A DNA stretch of 33,882 nucleotides, from NCBI GenBank assembly GCA_964638245.1, contig CAZWZG010000012.1:1-33882 (forward strand), read 5' to 3'. Position 1 is the stretch's first letter. Each line of letters begins with the position of its first letter. The notes below the pieces were generated by a model, which did no database searches, had not been told where the DNA came from, and saw nothing but the letters and a program-made list of their open reading frames with translations. Of the stretch, positions 7,132 through 14,782 are shown piece after piece. The DNA is from CAZWZG01 sp964638245. Lineage in GTDB: Bacteria > Pseudomonadota > Alphaproteobacteria > Rhodobacterales > Rhodobacteraceae. A program made the position numbers and the translations under genes.

Positions 7132-8445
7132 ATGAAGCGGCTCGTCATACCAATGATATTAGGGCTTTTCATAGCCTTCCCGGCGCTAGCCGATCGCGTT
7201 GCTCTGGTGCTTGGAAATGGCAACTATGAGCATTCAACGCCATTGAGAAACGCGGCTAACGACGCAAACGACATGGCAGATAAGCTTCGTGGCCTTGGGT
7301 TTCGCGTGTTCCAGGGCATCGATCTCGAACGGCGTGAGACACTGCTCCTCGTGCAGGATTTCGTTGATAGTCTCAAGAAAACGGACACAGCCCTATTTTT
7401 CTACGCAGGCCATGCTAGCCAGATCGGCGCTGAAAACTACGTGATGCCTGTGGACGTTCAACCCGCCAATGAGAACGACCTCGTCGAGAGTTCTATAAAG
7501 ATGCAGTCGATCCTTGCATCGATGGAGCACCGTGCGGGGACATGGATCGTTATCCTCGATGCCTGTCGAAACAACCCGTTCGTTCGTTCTGGCGCGTCCC
7601 GATCCGCCGATGCCAGCCGTGGGCTTTTCAGGATGGATGCCGGAGTCGGGTCCTACATTGCGTATTCGACTGAACCGGGCAACGTTGCAGCGGATGGAAC
7701 TGGTCGCAACAGCCCGTTCACGTCCGCACTCTTGAAACACATCACAGACCCGACCAAAGACATTCATTCGATGATGCGAAGTGTTCGGGCTGATGTCGTG
7801 AACGCGTCAAATAGGCGGCAGACGCCATGGGAGAATTCGGCTCTTATCGATGCTGTTTTTCTCGCTGGAACCAAGCCCAGTGTTCAGCAAAATTCACAAA
7901 GCGGACCAAACGGGAACCAGATTGCCGCTCTGCAAGCGCCTTTGGCTGCCGTTCCGCCGCCACCTGCATTTACTCGTACGCGTAGCGCGAATGAAGTTTG
8001 TACTGCGATCGACGCCTTTGGAACGGGCGCGGCGTTTTGCACGTCTTCGGTTCTGAAGTCTCAATCAGGGAACACGTATGGCGGAATGAACCTTTTTGAC
8101 AACGACTTGCGCACAGCGTGGGTAGAAGGAAAGGAAGATGAAGGACTCGGTGAATACATTGACATCGAGTTCGACGATGCGCGCGACGTTCGGGCCGTTT
8201 CCCTTATCAACGGCTATACGAAATCCGAGCGAACCTTTAGCCGGAATGCCAGAGTGAAGACGGTTCGAATCCTCGCGTCAAATGGCAAAGAGGCTGGAGG
8301 CATTCTTCAAGACAGCGGTACGGATTGGCAGCAGATACACCTTGTCGGGTTCAACGATATCTCTTGGATCAGGATCGAGATCACCAACGTCTTTTCTGGA
8401 ACCCACTACAAAGACACAGCAATATCAGAACTGCGCCTACAGTAG
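7132..8445 (+). CDS. Exported caspase-like (peptidase C14) protein with C-terminal discoidin-like domain
   Basis: I place the start at 7132, preceded by AGGGAAG, giving 437 residues. The frame is open further upstream, but that part overlaps zntB antisense. Residues 1-20 form a signal peptide ending ALA. Residues about 22-245 are a caspase/metacaspase-like domain with the catalytic pair His94 (FFYAGHA) and Cys145 (ILDACRNNPF). After a proline-rich linker (about 265-285), residues about 290-437 resemble the discoidin-like, NADase-type glycan-binding domain (NLFDNDLRTAWVEG, INGYTKSE). The product is probably a periplasmic or secreted cysteine protease-like protein, not a cytosolic death effector. 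Substrates are unknown. It converges on the next gene with 6 bases between the stops. Confidence 0.85.
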   Translation: MKRLVIPMILGLFIAFPALADRVALVLGNGNYEHSTPLRNAANDANDMADKLRGLGFRVFQGIDLERRETLLLVQDFVDSLKKTDTALFFYAGHASQIGAENYVMPVDVQPANENDLVESSIKMQSILASMEHRAGTWIVILDACRNNPFVRSGASRSADASRGLFRMDAGVGSYIAYSTEPGNVAADGTGRNSPFTSALLKHITDPTKDIHSMMRSVRADVVNASNRRQTPWENSALIDAVFLAGTKPSVQQNSQSGPNGNQIAALQAPLAAVPPPPAFTRTRSANEVCTAIDAFGTGAAFCTSSVLKSQSGNTYGGMNLFDNDLRTAWVEGKEDEGLGEYIDIEFDDARDVRAVSLINGYTKSERTFSRNARVKTVRILASNGKEAGGILQDSGTDWQQIHLVGFNDISWIRIEITNVFSGTHYKDTAISELRLQ

Positions 8446-8451
8446 TCCGCT

Positions 8452-8901
8452 CTACTGACAATTGAATTGAGCGACCGCGCCGTTTTCGTCGCGAGTTACA
8501 AAACCTCCTTGCACCAGTCTCAACTCAACGATCTTTGCTCTATGCGACATACCGTTGAACCAATACTGGCCCGTTCCAAACGTACCACCGGTAAGCATCA
8601 CGTCCAGATCTAGGCGAGCGCCTGCGTAGTTAAAAACACCAATGACGTTGAGTGTGCCGGGTATCTCGTGGGCGCGCCCGTTTAAAAGCATAGCCTTGAT
8701 TTGCTGACGTTCCGCTGCACCACCTATAGCACCAGCACTTCCGTAGGTAAAAAGGCTCACCTGAACGAAGCCGTCTGTCTTGATGCCACCGGCATCGGCA
8801 TTACACCTTAGTTCAGCAACCGGAAGTCCTTGCGCTGCAAGGCTTGTGGCTGCTGTGATCACGAAAGCTGCCGCAGCCGAAAGAGTCCTAGTGCTGTTCA
8901 T
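8452..8901 (-). CDS. Small secreted protein of unknown family
   Basis: The start at 8901 (MNSTRTLSAAAA), preceded by GGAG, gives 149 residues. An upstream extension to 8979 is in frame but would run into the terminator and is unlikely. The first 24 residues form a Sec signal peptide ending SLAAQ. The mature part is about 125 residues, small-residue rich with alternating polar and hydrophobic strands, and has just two cysteines, Cys33 near its start and Cys148 at its very end, suggesting a single disulfide joining the termini. I do not recognise the family. It is transcribed alone toward the caspase-like gene, and no function is assigned. Confidence 0.7.
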   Translation of the reverse strand: MNSTRTLSAAAAFVITAATSLAAQGLPVAELRCNADAGGIKTDGFVQVSLFTYGSAGAIGGAAERQQIKAMLLNGRAHEIPGTLNVIGVFNYAGARLDLDVMLTGGTFGTGQYWFNGMSHRAKIVELRLVQGGFVTRDENGAVAQFNCQ

Positions 8902-8971
8902 CCGACGACTCCTCGCCTCGACCATGGACAAGTGATCATACCACAATTCATTCCAAAACACCCGAGCCAAG

Positions 8972-9003
8972 AAAAACAAGGGGACGCAAGATGTTGCGTC
9001 CCC
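8972..9003 (-). terminator. Strong intrinsic terminator after CAP-domain gene
   Basis: A perfect 10-bp stem, GGGGACGCAA paired with TTGCGTCCCC (8980-9003) around a 4-base loop, is followed on the minus strand by a T-rich tract (TTGTTTTTC). It lies 30 bases past the stop of the CAP-domain gene at 9034. On the plus strand it is followed by TTTT and could work in that direction too. Confidence 0.85.
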
Positions 9004-9033
9004 TTTTCAAACAGCTTCATTTCTTGGCTTGTT

Positions 9034-9666
9034 TCAGCCGATGAAGTTCTGGGTCAGCCAGAACCGGCCGCAATACTGGGCCTTGGGGTCGAAGGCGACG
9101 GCCGTCGACACCGCTTTGACGCGTTTGTCGAGAATATTCTTGCGGTGGCCCGGCGAGTTCATCCAGAGGTTTACGGAATGCCGCGCGAGCGTCGCGTAGC
9201 TGTGGGCGTCCAACGACTGACCGTCATAGGTGGCGAACTGACAGGCGCTGGAATTCAGAATCCGGAAGCGCTTGTTGTCGATCTGGTAACGATGCACGAA
9301 ACCGATGTTTTCCGATCCGGTGCGGAAGCGCACGCCGGTCGCCTTCACGCGTTGTGACAGCGATGCGCGCCCGGGAACCGTTGATTTATGGGACAAAATC
9401 TGAGTTTTCGCCATCCACTTGGAATGCCCCTGCGCGACTTTGACCAAGTTGGACCCACCATCAGCAAGGCTCGAACGACCCGCACGGCAGCGGTGGTAAT
9501 TCACTTCGGCGCGAATGGCAGCGTCCAGAAGGTTTTGATTGATGCGTTTTGTCGGGACCAGAGTGGTCTCTGCCTTGGCAGGCATTTTACGACTACAGGC
9601 CTCGGCGACCGTACCAGACAAAACAAGCGCCACACCGAATACAACAGCAGCTAAACGAAATTTCAT
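9034..9666 (-). CDS. Secreted CAP-domain (SCP/PR1-like) protein
   Basis: The start at 9666 gives 210 residues (MKFRLAAVVFGVALVLSG); a start 10 codons upstream is possible but would spoil the signal peptide. Cleavage probably falls after AEA near residue 23, leaving a cysteine at the mature N-terminus, but a proper lipobox is absent. Residues about 50-200 show the CAP fold signatures: a histidine in GHSKWMAK, the SENIGF segment, and LWMNSPGHRKNIL. Bacterial CAP proteins are exported and their functions are mostly uncertain; some bind lipids or polysaccharides. A second CAP gene lies at 16684. A strong terminator follows. Confidence 0.85.
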   Translation of the reverse strand: MKFRLAAVVFGVALVLSGTVAEACSRKMPAKAETTLVPTKRINQNLLDAAIRAEVNYHRCRAGRSSLADGGSNLVKVAQGHSKWMAKTQILSHKSTVPGRASLSQRVKATGVRFRTGSENIGFVHRYQIDNKRFRILNSSACQFATYDGQSLDAHSYATLARHSVNLWMNSPGHRKNILDKRVKAVSTAVAFDPKAQYCGRFWLTQNFIG

Positions 9667-9789
9667 TCCCCAGGCGTCCCTACTACGGGCCCCCACATCT
9701 CGGAGGTTTACGAATTTTTAGGGCGAAATAACGGCATTGCACAGGCAAGGTCTGGGTAACCCTAGGGCACCGGCGGGAAACCGCGGATA

Positions 9790-10761
9790 TCAGGCGTTTC
9801 GCAGCCCATCGGTGATGCGCACCAGCTCGGCTGAGATCCCCGGTTCGCTCAATGCATGGCCCGCACGCGGCACCATAAAGAGCTGAGATCCCTTCCACTT
9901 TTCGTGCAGACCATAGGCCGAATTCGGCGGGCAGATCATGTCGTAGCGGCCTTGAACAATGAAGCCTGGAACATCCGCCAACCTGTGGATGTTTTCCAAA
10001 ATCCAGCCGTCATATTCCAAAAAGCCGCCATTGATGAAGTAGTGGTTCTCAAGACGAGCGAAGGCACGGGCGTATTCTGCCGGGCTTTCGCCACCTGCCC
10101 CGTCATTGTCGATCGAGGCCAACGTGTTTTCCCACTTTGCCCAAGCCCGCGCAAAGCGGGTCTCTCGCGTCAGGTCGCCGCTAAACAGCCGCCTGTTGTA
10201 GGCTGCGATCAAATCATCCTGTTCGTTGGACGGGATCATCTCGCGGAAGCGCGACCAGATTTCCGGCCAGAATCTGCCCGCCCCACCCGCATAGAACCAG
10301 TCAAGCTCCGCCTTCGTCATCGTGAAGACCCCACGCAGGATCAGCGACGCTGCCCGATCCGGGTGTCGAATGCCGTAAATCAGCGCCAGCGTGGCACCCC
10401 AGCTTCCGCCAAAGACGGCCCAACGCTCGATGCTGAGCATCTTGCGGATATGCTCGATGTCGCGCACCAAGTGCCACGTGGTGTTGTTTTCCACGCTGGC
10501 GTGGGGCCGCGATCGCCCGCATCCACGCTGATCAAAAAGCACAACGCGATAATAGGCTGGATCAAAATAACGGCGCATTGCCGGGCTGCATCCGCCACCG
10601 GGTCCACCGTGCAAAACGACCACAGGCGTCCCCTCTGGGTTGCCGCATTGCTCGACATAAACGCGGTGCCCGTCGCCCATATCGACCATCCGCTGATCGA
10701 ATGGTTCGATCGGCGGATAGAGAAATTGCGCTGCGCGCTTTCGTCCTGCGGCCTTATCCAT
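9790..10761 (-). CDS. pip: Proline iminopeptidase
   Basis: An alpha/beta hydrolase of 323 residues that removes N-terminal proline from peptides in the cytoplasm (peptidase family S33). The start at 10761 (MDKAAGRKRAAQFLYPPIEP) matches the usual N-terminus; the longer frame to 10860 overlaps ubiG antisense. Visible motifs are the oxyanion loop HGGPGGG at 51-57, nucleophile Ser120 in GGSWG, Asp274 in QGRYDMICP and His302 in RAGHALSEP, a complete catalytic triad. Length is normal for the family. It is transcribed divergently from ubiG with 55 bases between start codons, so the promoters must be close or overlapping. Confidence 0.93.
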   Translation of the reverse strand: MDKAAGRKRAAQFLYPPIEPFDQRMVDMGDGHRVYVEQCGNPEGTPVVVLHGGPGGGCSPAMRRYFDPAYYRVVLFDQRGCGRSRPHASVENNTTWHLVRDIEHIRKMLSIERWAVFGGSWGATLALIYGIRHPDRAASLILRGVFTMTKAELDWFYAGGAGRFWPEIWSRFREMIPSNEQDDLIAAYNRRLFSGDLTRETRFARAWAKWENTLASIDNDGAGGESPAEYARAFARLENHYFINGGFLEYDGWILENIHRLADVPGFIVQGRYDMICPPNSAYGLHEKWKGSQLFMVPRAGHALSEPGISAELVRITDGLRNA

Positions 10762-10816
10762 ATACGACCTATATAGCGTGTCATACGCGCCGACCATGGG
10801 TAAGGATGAACTCGAT

Positions 10817-11566
10817 ATGACGAACGCGACAACGACGATCGATGACGCCGAAATAGCCAAGTTTCAGGCCATGGCCGAGGCGTGGTGGGACCCCGATGGC
10901 ATGTTCAAGCCCTTGCACATGCTCAATCCCTGCCGGTTGGAGTACATAACGACCCAGATTGCCGCCGAGTTCGACCGTGATCTGACGGCGGACAAGCCCT
11001 TTGCGGGCCTTCGACTGCTGGATATCGGTTGTGGCGGCGGTTTGCTGTCCGAACCCATGACGCGGCTTGGGGCAACGGTAGTCGGAGCGGACGCGGCCGA
11101 GCGGAACATTCCGGTCGCGCGATTGCACGCCGAGCAGATGGGGCTGGACATCGACTACCGGCATACGACGGCCGAAGACCTCGCTGCGGCGGGCGAAGTC
11201 TTTGACGTCGTGCTGAACATGGAAGTGGTCGAGCATGTTGCTTCGCCACCTGCCTACCTCAAGGCGTGCCACGACCTGCTGAAACCCGGCGGTTTGATGA
11301 TCTGTTCCACGCTGAACCGAAACCCCAAGAGCTTCCTTTTCGGAATCATCGGCGCGGAATATGTGATGCGCTGGCTGCCCAAGGGCACGCACGAATGGTC
11401 AAAATTCATCACACCCGATGAGCTTTACGAGCTGCTGCGTGGCGCTGGCATGGACCCGGTCGACAAGAAGGGCTTCGTCTTCAACCCGATCCGCTGGGAC
11501 TGGAGCATTTCAAGCCGCGACCTCAGCGTGAACTACGTCACGGCCTCGGTGCGACCTGAAAGCTGA
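10817..11566 (+). CDS. ubiG: Ubiquinone biosynthesis O-methyltransferase UbiG
   Basis: A 249-residue SAM-dependent methyltransferase that carries out the two O-methylations in ubiquinone synthesis. The start at 10817 (MTNATTTIDDAEIAKF) has AAGGA about ten bases upstream; ATGs at 10778 and 10796 are in frame alternatives. The N-terminal AMAEAWWDPDGMFKPLHMLN is a UbiG hallmark, followed by SAM motif I (LLDIGCGGGLLSEP, about 67-80) and the NMEVVEHV segment. Length fits the family. It diverges from pip and converges on the MarR gene, with only 3 bases between the stops. Confidence 0.95.
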   Translation: MTNATTTIDDAEIAKFQAMAEAWWDPDGMFKPLHMLNPCRLEYITTQIAAEFDRDLTADKPFAGLRLLDIGCGGGLLSEPMTRLGATVVGADAAERNIPVARLHAEQMGLDIDYRHTTAEDLAAAGEVFDVVLNMEVVEHVASPPAYLKACHDLLKPGGLMICSTLNRNPKSFLFGIIGAEYVMRWLPKGTHEWSKFITPDELYELLRGAGMDPVDKKGFVFNPIRWDWSISSRDLSVNYVTASVRPES

Positions 11567-11569
11567 GCG

Positions 11570-12004
11570 CTAGTCTTCGAACGCTTCTCGCAGCGACCGG
11601 ATCGACGGCAGCGCTGTCCTGATCCGGTCCTCGCCCAGCGCTTCGACCGCATCATTGACCACCGGAGAGATTGCGGAAACGGCGGCTTCAACCACGGCCC
11701 GCCCGGCCGGGCTGATCGAAATGAACTTGCGCCGCGCATCGTCCCAATCGGGCCGGATATGCACATGACCGGCCCATTCCAGCCGGTTGACGGTGTTAGT
11801 GATTGCCCCGCGCGTGACGTGGAACAAGGCCGCCAACTGCGCGGGCGTGCGTTCGTCCACACCACTAAGGTGGTAAAGCACCGAAAACTGGTTGAGCGAC
11901 ATACCCTTGGGCAACGCCCGCGTCAGCCGCGTGCGCACCAATTGCTCCGCCATCAGGATTTCGCCAAACAGGGCGATGGCAAGGGCTTCGGACGTCTTAG
12001 TCAT
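11570..12004 (-). CDS. MarR-family transcriptional regulator
   Basis: A 144-residue protein with the winged helix-turn-helix of MarR regulators: recognition region TPAQLAALFHVTRGAITNTV (about 53-72) and the wing DDARRKFISISPAGRAV. MarR proteins act as dimers and usually repress nearby genes in response to small phenolic or oxidant ligands. Its ATG overlaps the stop of the upstream amidase gene by one base, so it is probably translationally coupled as the last gene of a comF-grxC-amidase-marR unit. It might control that unit, but no operator was identified. Confidence 0.88.
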   Translation of the reverse strand: MTKTSEALAIALFGEILMAEQLVRTRLTRALPKGMSLNQFSVLYHLSGVDERTPAQLAALFHVTRGAITNTVNRLEWAGHVHIRPDWDDARRKFISISPAGRAVVEAAVSAISPVVNDAVEALGEDRIRTALPSIRSLREAFED

Positions 12005-12831
12005 CAGGGCTGTTTATAAGGAACTTCCTGCGAAAGCGAAGGGATACGGCGTCGCGCCTTGGCCACTTCGGCCAGATCAATGTCCGCAAACACAATGCCG
12101 GTTTCCGTCCCGCCATCCGCGACGACCTGACCCCATGGATCCACAACCATCGAATGGCCGTGCGTTTGCCGTTCCCGACCGCGCGACGCGCTATGGCGAC
12201 CCGTCTGCGCAGGCGCGAGCACGTAGCAGCCCGTTTCAATGGCACGGGCGCGCAAAAGCGGCTCCCAATGGGCCGGACCCGTTTCGTGGGAAAACGCTGC
12301 CGGGACCGTCAGGATATCCGCTCCAGCCTGAGCGAGATCACGGAACAGCCCTGGAAAGCGCAGATCATAACAGACTGCCATTCCGACTTTAGCGCCCGGT
12401 CCGTCTGCAAGAACGGCCCGATCGCCCGCCGCATAGCCATCGCTTTCGCGATATGTCTCGGTCGCCGACACGTCGACATCGAACATATGGATCTTGTCGT
12501 AGCGCGCCGTGATGTCCCCGTCCGGGCCAATGAGGATCGAGCGGTTGGCGAACTTTTCCTGTCCCGAAATCTTGAGCGCGAGCGAGCCGATCAAAAGCCA
12601 GATCCCATGAGATCGCGCCGTCTCCCGAAGGCCGCTCAGAACGATGTCTTCGTCCTCGGTCGTCAGAACATCGCGCTGGTGGTCACGGCTGGACGAAAGG
12701 CAATTCGTCACTTCAGGGGTCAGAACGAACGTGGCGCCCTCTTTAACGGCGCGGTCAATCATCGCCCGCGCAGTTGATAGGTTGTGCCCCGGATCATCGC
12801 TTGATGTCAGCTGAACCAGAGCGACCTTCAT
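12004..12831 (-). CDS. Nitrilase-superfamily (Nit-type) carbon-nitrogen hydrolase
   Basis: A 275-residue member of the nitrilase superfamily with the Glu-Lys-Cys triad: Glu40 in LTPEVTN, Lys113 in YDKIHMFDVD and Cys154 in AVCYDLRFP. The IHMFDVD and CYDLRFP segments are those of the Nit group related to NitFhit, whose members hydrolyse deaminated glutathione or omega-amides such as 2-oxoglutaramate as metabolite repair. That substrate is inferred from family resemblance. It begins 6 bases after grxC ends, and its neighbourhood with a glutaredoxin fits a glutathione-related role. Confidence 0.9.
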   Translation of the reverse strand: MKVALVQLTSSDDPGHNLSTARAMIDRAVKEGATFVLTPEVTNCLSSSRDHQRDVLTTEDEDIVLSGLRETARSHGIWLLIGSLALKISGQEKFANRSILIGPDGDITARYDKIHMFDVDVSATETYRESDGYAAGDRAVLADGPGAKVGMAVCYDLRFPGLFRDLAQAGADILTVPAAFSHETGPAHWEPLLRARAIETGCYVLAPAQTGRHSASRGRERQTHGHSMVVDPWGQVVADGGTETGIVFADIDLAEVAKARRRIPSLSQEVPYKQP

Positions 12832-12837
12832 GACGCG

Positions 12838-13095
12838 TTACGCCGCGAGAAGGGGATCCAGTTTGCCTGCCCGTTCCAAAGCCGCCAAATCGTCAAAACC
12901 GCCCACATGGGTCTCACCGATGAAAATCTGTGGCACTGTATGGCGACCATTGGCACGTTCCATCATCTCTTGGCGAACGCCCGGCTTCATCATGACGTTG
13001 AACTCGGTATATCCGACGCCCTTCTGATCCAAAAGGCGCTTGGCCGCGTGACAGTATCCGCAAAGCGGTGAGGTGTAGATTTCTACGTTTTGCAT
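12838..13095 (-). CDS. grxC: Glutaredoxin 3-type
   Basis: A compact 85-residue glutaredoxin, a cytosolic glutathione-dependent disulfide reductase. The active site is a dithiol CGYC at residues 12-15 (SPLCGYCHA); the more usual form is CPYC. The cis-proline segment TVPQIFIG and GGFDDLAALE complete the glutathione-binding site. The start at 13095 (MQNVEIYTS) is supported by AGGAG overlapping the comF stop ten bases upstream. It is the second gene in a tight minus-strand unit after comF. Confidence 0.93.
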   Translation of the reverse strand: MQNVEIYTSPLCGYCHAAKRLLDQKGVGYTEFNVMMKPGVRQEMMERANGRHTVPQIFIGETHVGGFDDLAALERAGKLDPLLAA

Positions 13096-13105
13096 CAGTT
13101 CGCTC

Positions 13106-13846
13106 CTAACCGATAATCGGCGTGTTGCGTCTGATGTAGGGAGCCTCGGGCGTCCGCGCCAGTACAAGAATGGACACCTCCCGTGCGCCAGATGCATAGG
13201 CCGCGCGCGTCGTCTCGGTCAGCGTGCCGCCCGATGTCAGCACATCGTCAATCAGAACGACCGACTTTCCATCCAGTGCAAAGGGTCGGCGCGGATGGGG
13301 CGCCATGGACATGGCCACATTGTCAGAGCGGGTTTCAGGATCATCCCCGGACTGTGGCTCGGTCACGCGGTGACGCACCAGCGCATCCGGCATGTGCGGC
13401 AGACCTGTGATCCGTGAAAGCTCTTTGGCCAAAAGCGCCGCCTGATTGTAGCGCCGCCGCACCGTGCGCGTCCAATGGGCGGGTACGGGCACCAGAACCC
13501 GGCCCGGTGTCAGGATATCGCCGGCAGACGCTCTCATCCAGCGCGCCATGGCCGGCACAAGGTCAGTTCGATCCCCGTGCTTGAGCGACAGAACAAGCCG
13601 CCGACCCCTCTCCTTGTAAAGGATTGCAGCACGACCTTTGTCCCAAACCCGCGGCGCAACGAGGCAGGTGTCGCATAGCGCGCGCGCATCCTCGCCCGGC
13701 AGGGGTATGCCGCACGCATCACAGGACAGATCCTGAATGAACCCGGTTTCAGACCAACACTGCCCGCATAGGCCATGGTGCCCTTCGACCATGGCCCCAC
13801 ACCCGATACAGCGATTCGGAAAAATCTGTCGCAGAACGTTTTGCAT
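13106..13846 (-). CDS. comF: ComF-family phosphoribosyltransferase-like protein
   Basis: A 246-residue ComF/GntX-type protein. The N-terminal 60 residues carry a double zinc-ribbon (CIGCG, CGQC, CDACG, CDTC). The C-terminal phosphoribosyltransferase fold contains the PRPP-binding loop VVLIDDVLTSGGTL (about 195-208) and VPVPAHWTRTVRRRYNQA. ComF proteins are linked to DNA uptake in naturally competent bacteria, although in most species the role is unproven. It is the first gene of the comF-grxC-amidase-marR unit and diverges from the methyltransferase-like gene with 29 bases between starts. Confidence 0.92.
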   Translation of the reverse strand: MQNVLRQIFPNRCIGCGAMVEGHHGLCGQCWSETGFIQDLSCDACGIPLPGEDARALCDTCLVAPRVWDKGRAAILYKERGRRLVLSLKHGDRTDLVPAMARWMRASAGDILTPGRVLVPVPAHWTRTVRRRYNQAALLAKELSRITGLPHMPDALVRHRVTEPQSGDDPETRSDNVAMSMAPHPRRPFALDGKSVVLIDDVLTSGGTLTETTRAAYASGAREVSILVLARTPEAPYIRRNTPIIG

Positions 13847-13875
13847 CTTTCGCCCCCGCGCCCTAGGTCAGGCGC

Positions 13876-14721
13876 ATGAGTGCGCCCTTGACCGACCATG
13901 CCGCCCGTTCGCGGGCTCAGGCCCGTGCCGACCGGATCGGCGACGACAGTGCATGGTTCGTCCACCGCCATGCCGCCGACGAGGTTAAGGAAAGGCTCAA
14001 AGAGGTTAACAGGGCGTTTACCAACCCGCTGATCATCGGCGCGCGCCCACATTTTCTCGATGATATCGCTGAAACCACAGGCACGCATCCCGAGGCAGAT
14101 CGCCTGACACCTCCAAACCCGCCCCATGATCTGGCCGTCCATTTCATGGCCTTGCACTGGGCCGACGATCCGGTCGGTCAACTCGTGCAATCGCGCCTTT
14201 GCCTTGCACCCGACGGCCTTTTTCTTGGCATTTCGCCAGGCGGACAGACCCTGTCCGAACTGCGTAGTGTTCTGGCCCAGGCGGAAACAGAAGTCGCCGG
14301 GGGGTTGTCACCCAGGGTCCTTCCCATGGGGGAGCTTCGGGACCTCGGTGCTCTGCTCATGCGCGCCGGTTTTGCGCTTCCGGTGGCGGACACGGTCTCA
14401 CTCGACCTGCGGTATTCCAGCTTCCGATCCCTGATTTCAGACTTGCGCGCCATGGGTGAAACCAACGCACTGGCCGCCCGATTGCGCACTGCCAGCAATC
14501 GAAACCTCTTCAAAAGGGCCGAAGCGCTTTATCACGAACACTTCGCTGACGAGAACGGCCACCTTCGTGTGACAGTCGAACTGATCTTCCTCACCGGTTG
14601 GGCCCCGGCAGATAGCCAACCCCAACCCTTGCGTCCGGGCTCAGCAACGTCCCGTCTTGCCGATGCTTTGGGCACAACAGAGACCCCGCTTGATGACCCC
14701 GCCGGACCCAAAGGCAAGTAA
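13876..14721 (+). CDS. NDUFAF5/BioC-like methyltransferase-fold protein lacking canonical SAM loop
   Basis: A 281-residue protein. The N-terminal region (DRIGDDSAWFVHRHAADEVKERL preceded by RSRAQARA) and the later ALHWADDPVGQLVQSRLCLAPDG resemble the NDUFAF5/BioC-like methyltransferase family; the human member is a complex I assembly factor that hydroxylates an arginine of NDUFS7. Position about 50-60, where motif I (D-x-G-x-G-x-G) should lie, reads NPLIIGARPHFLDD and lacks the glycine-rich loop. SAM binding may be altered or lost. The terminal 35 residues are proline-rich and probably disordered. It lies upstream of hemH on the same strand, 61 bases away. Confidence 0.75.
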   Translation: MSAPLTDHAARSRAQARADRIGDDSAWFVHRHAADEVKERLKEVNRAFTNPLIIGARPHFLDDIAETTGTHPEADRLTPPNPPHDLAVHFMALHWADDPVGQLVQSRLCLAPDGLFLGISPGGQTLSELRSVLAQAETEVAGGLSPRVLPMGELRDLGALLMRAGFALPVADTVSLDLRYSSFRSLISDLRAMGETNALAARLRTASNRNLFKRAEALYHEHFADENGHLRVTVELIFLTGWAPADSQPQPLRPGSATSRLADALGTTETPLDDPAGPKGK

Positions 14722-14782
14722 CCTTTGATCCAAACCATCGCCTTCGCCGTAGTTTATGTGTATCCCGGCTAGGACCTGCCCC

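Noticed and set aside
823..8445. A defence island built from the patatin-like and caspase-like genes
   Set aside because: There is no nucleotide cyclase, sensor, nuclease or other recognised defence partner; the caspase-like protein is exported. Kept only as a low-level comparison point.
9737..9775. CCCTAGGG and GGGT-T-ACCC short palindromes downstream of pip as a terminator
   Set aside because: The stems are tiny and there is no T-run on the minus strand.
9856..10776. A 306-codon plus-strand open frame opposite pip
   Set aside because: The pip frame carries a complete catalytic triad, so this is its shadow.
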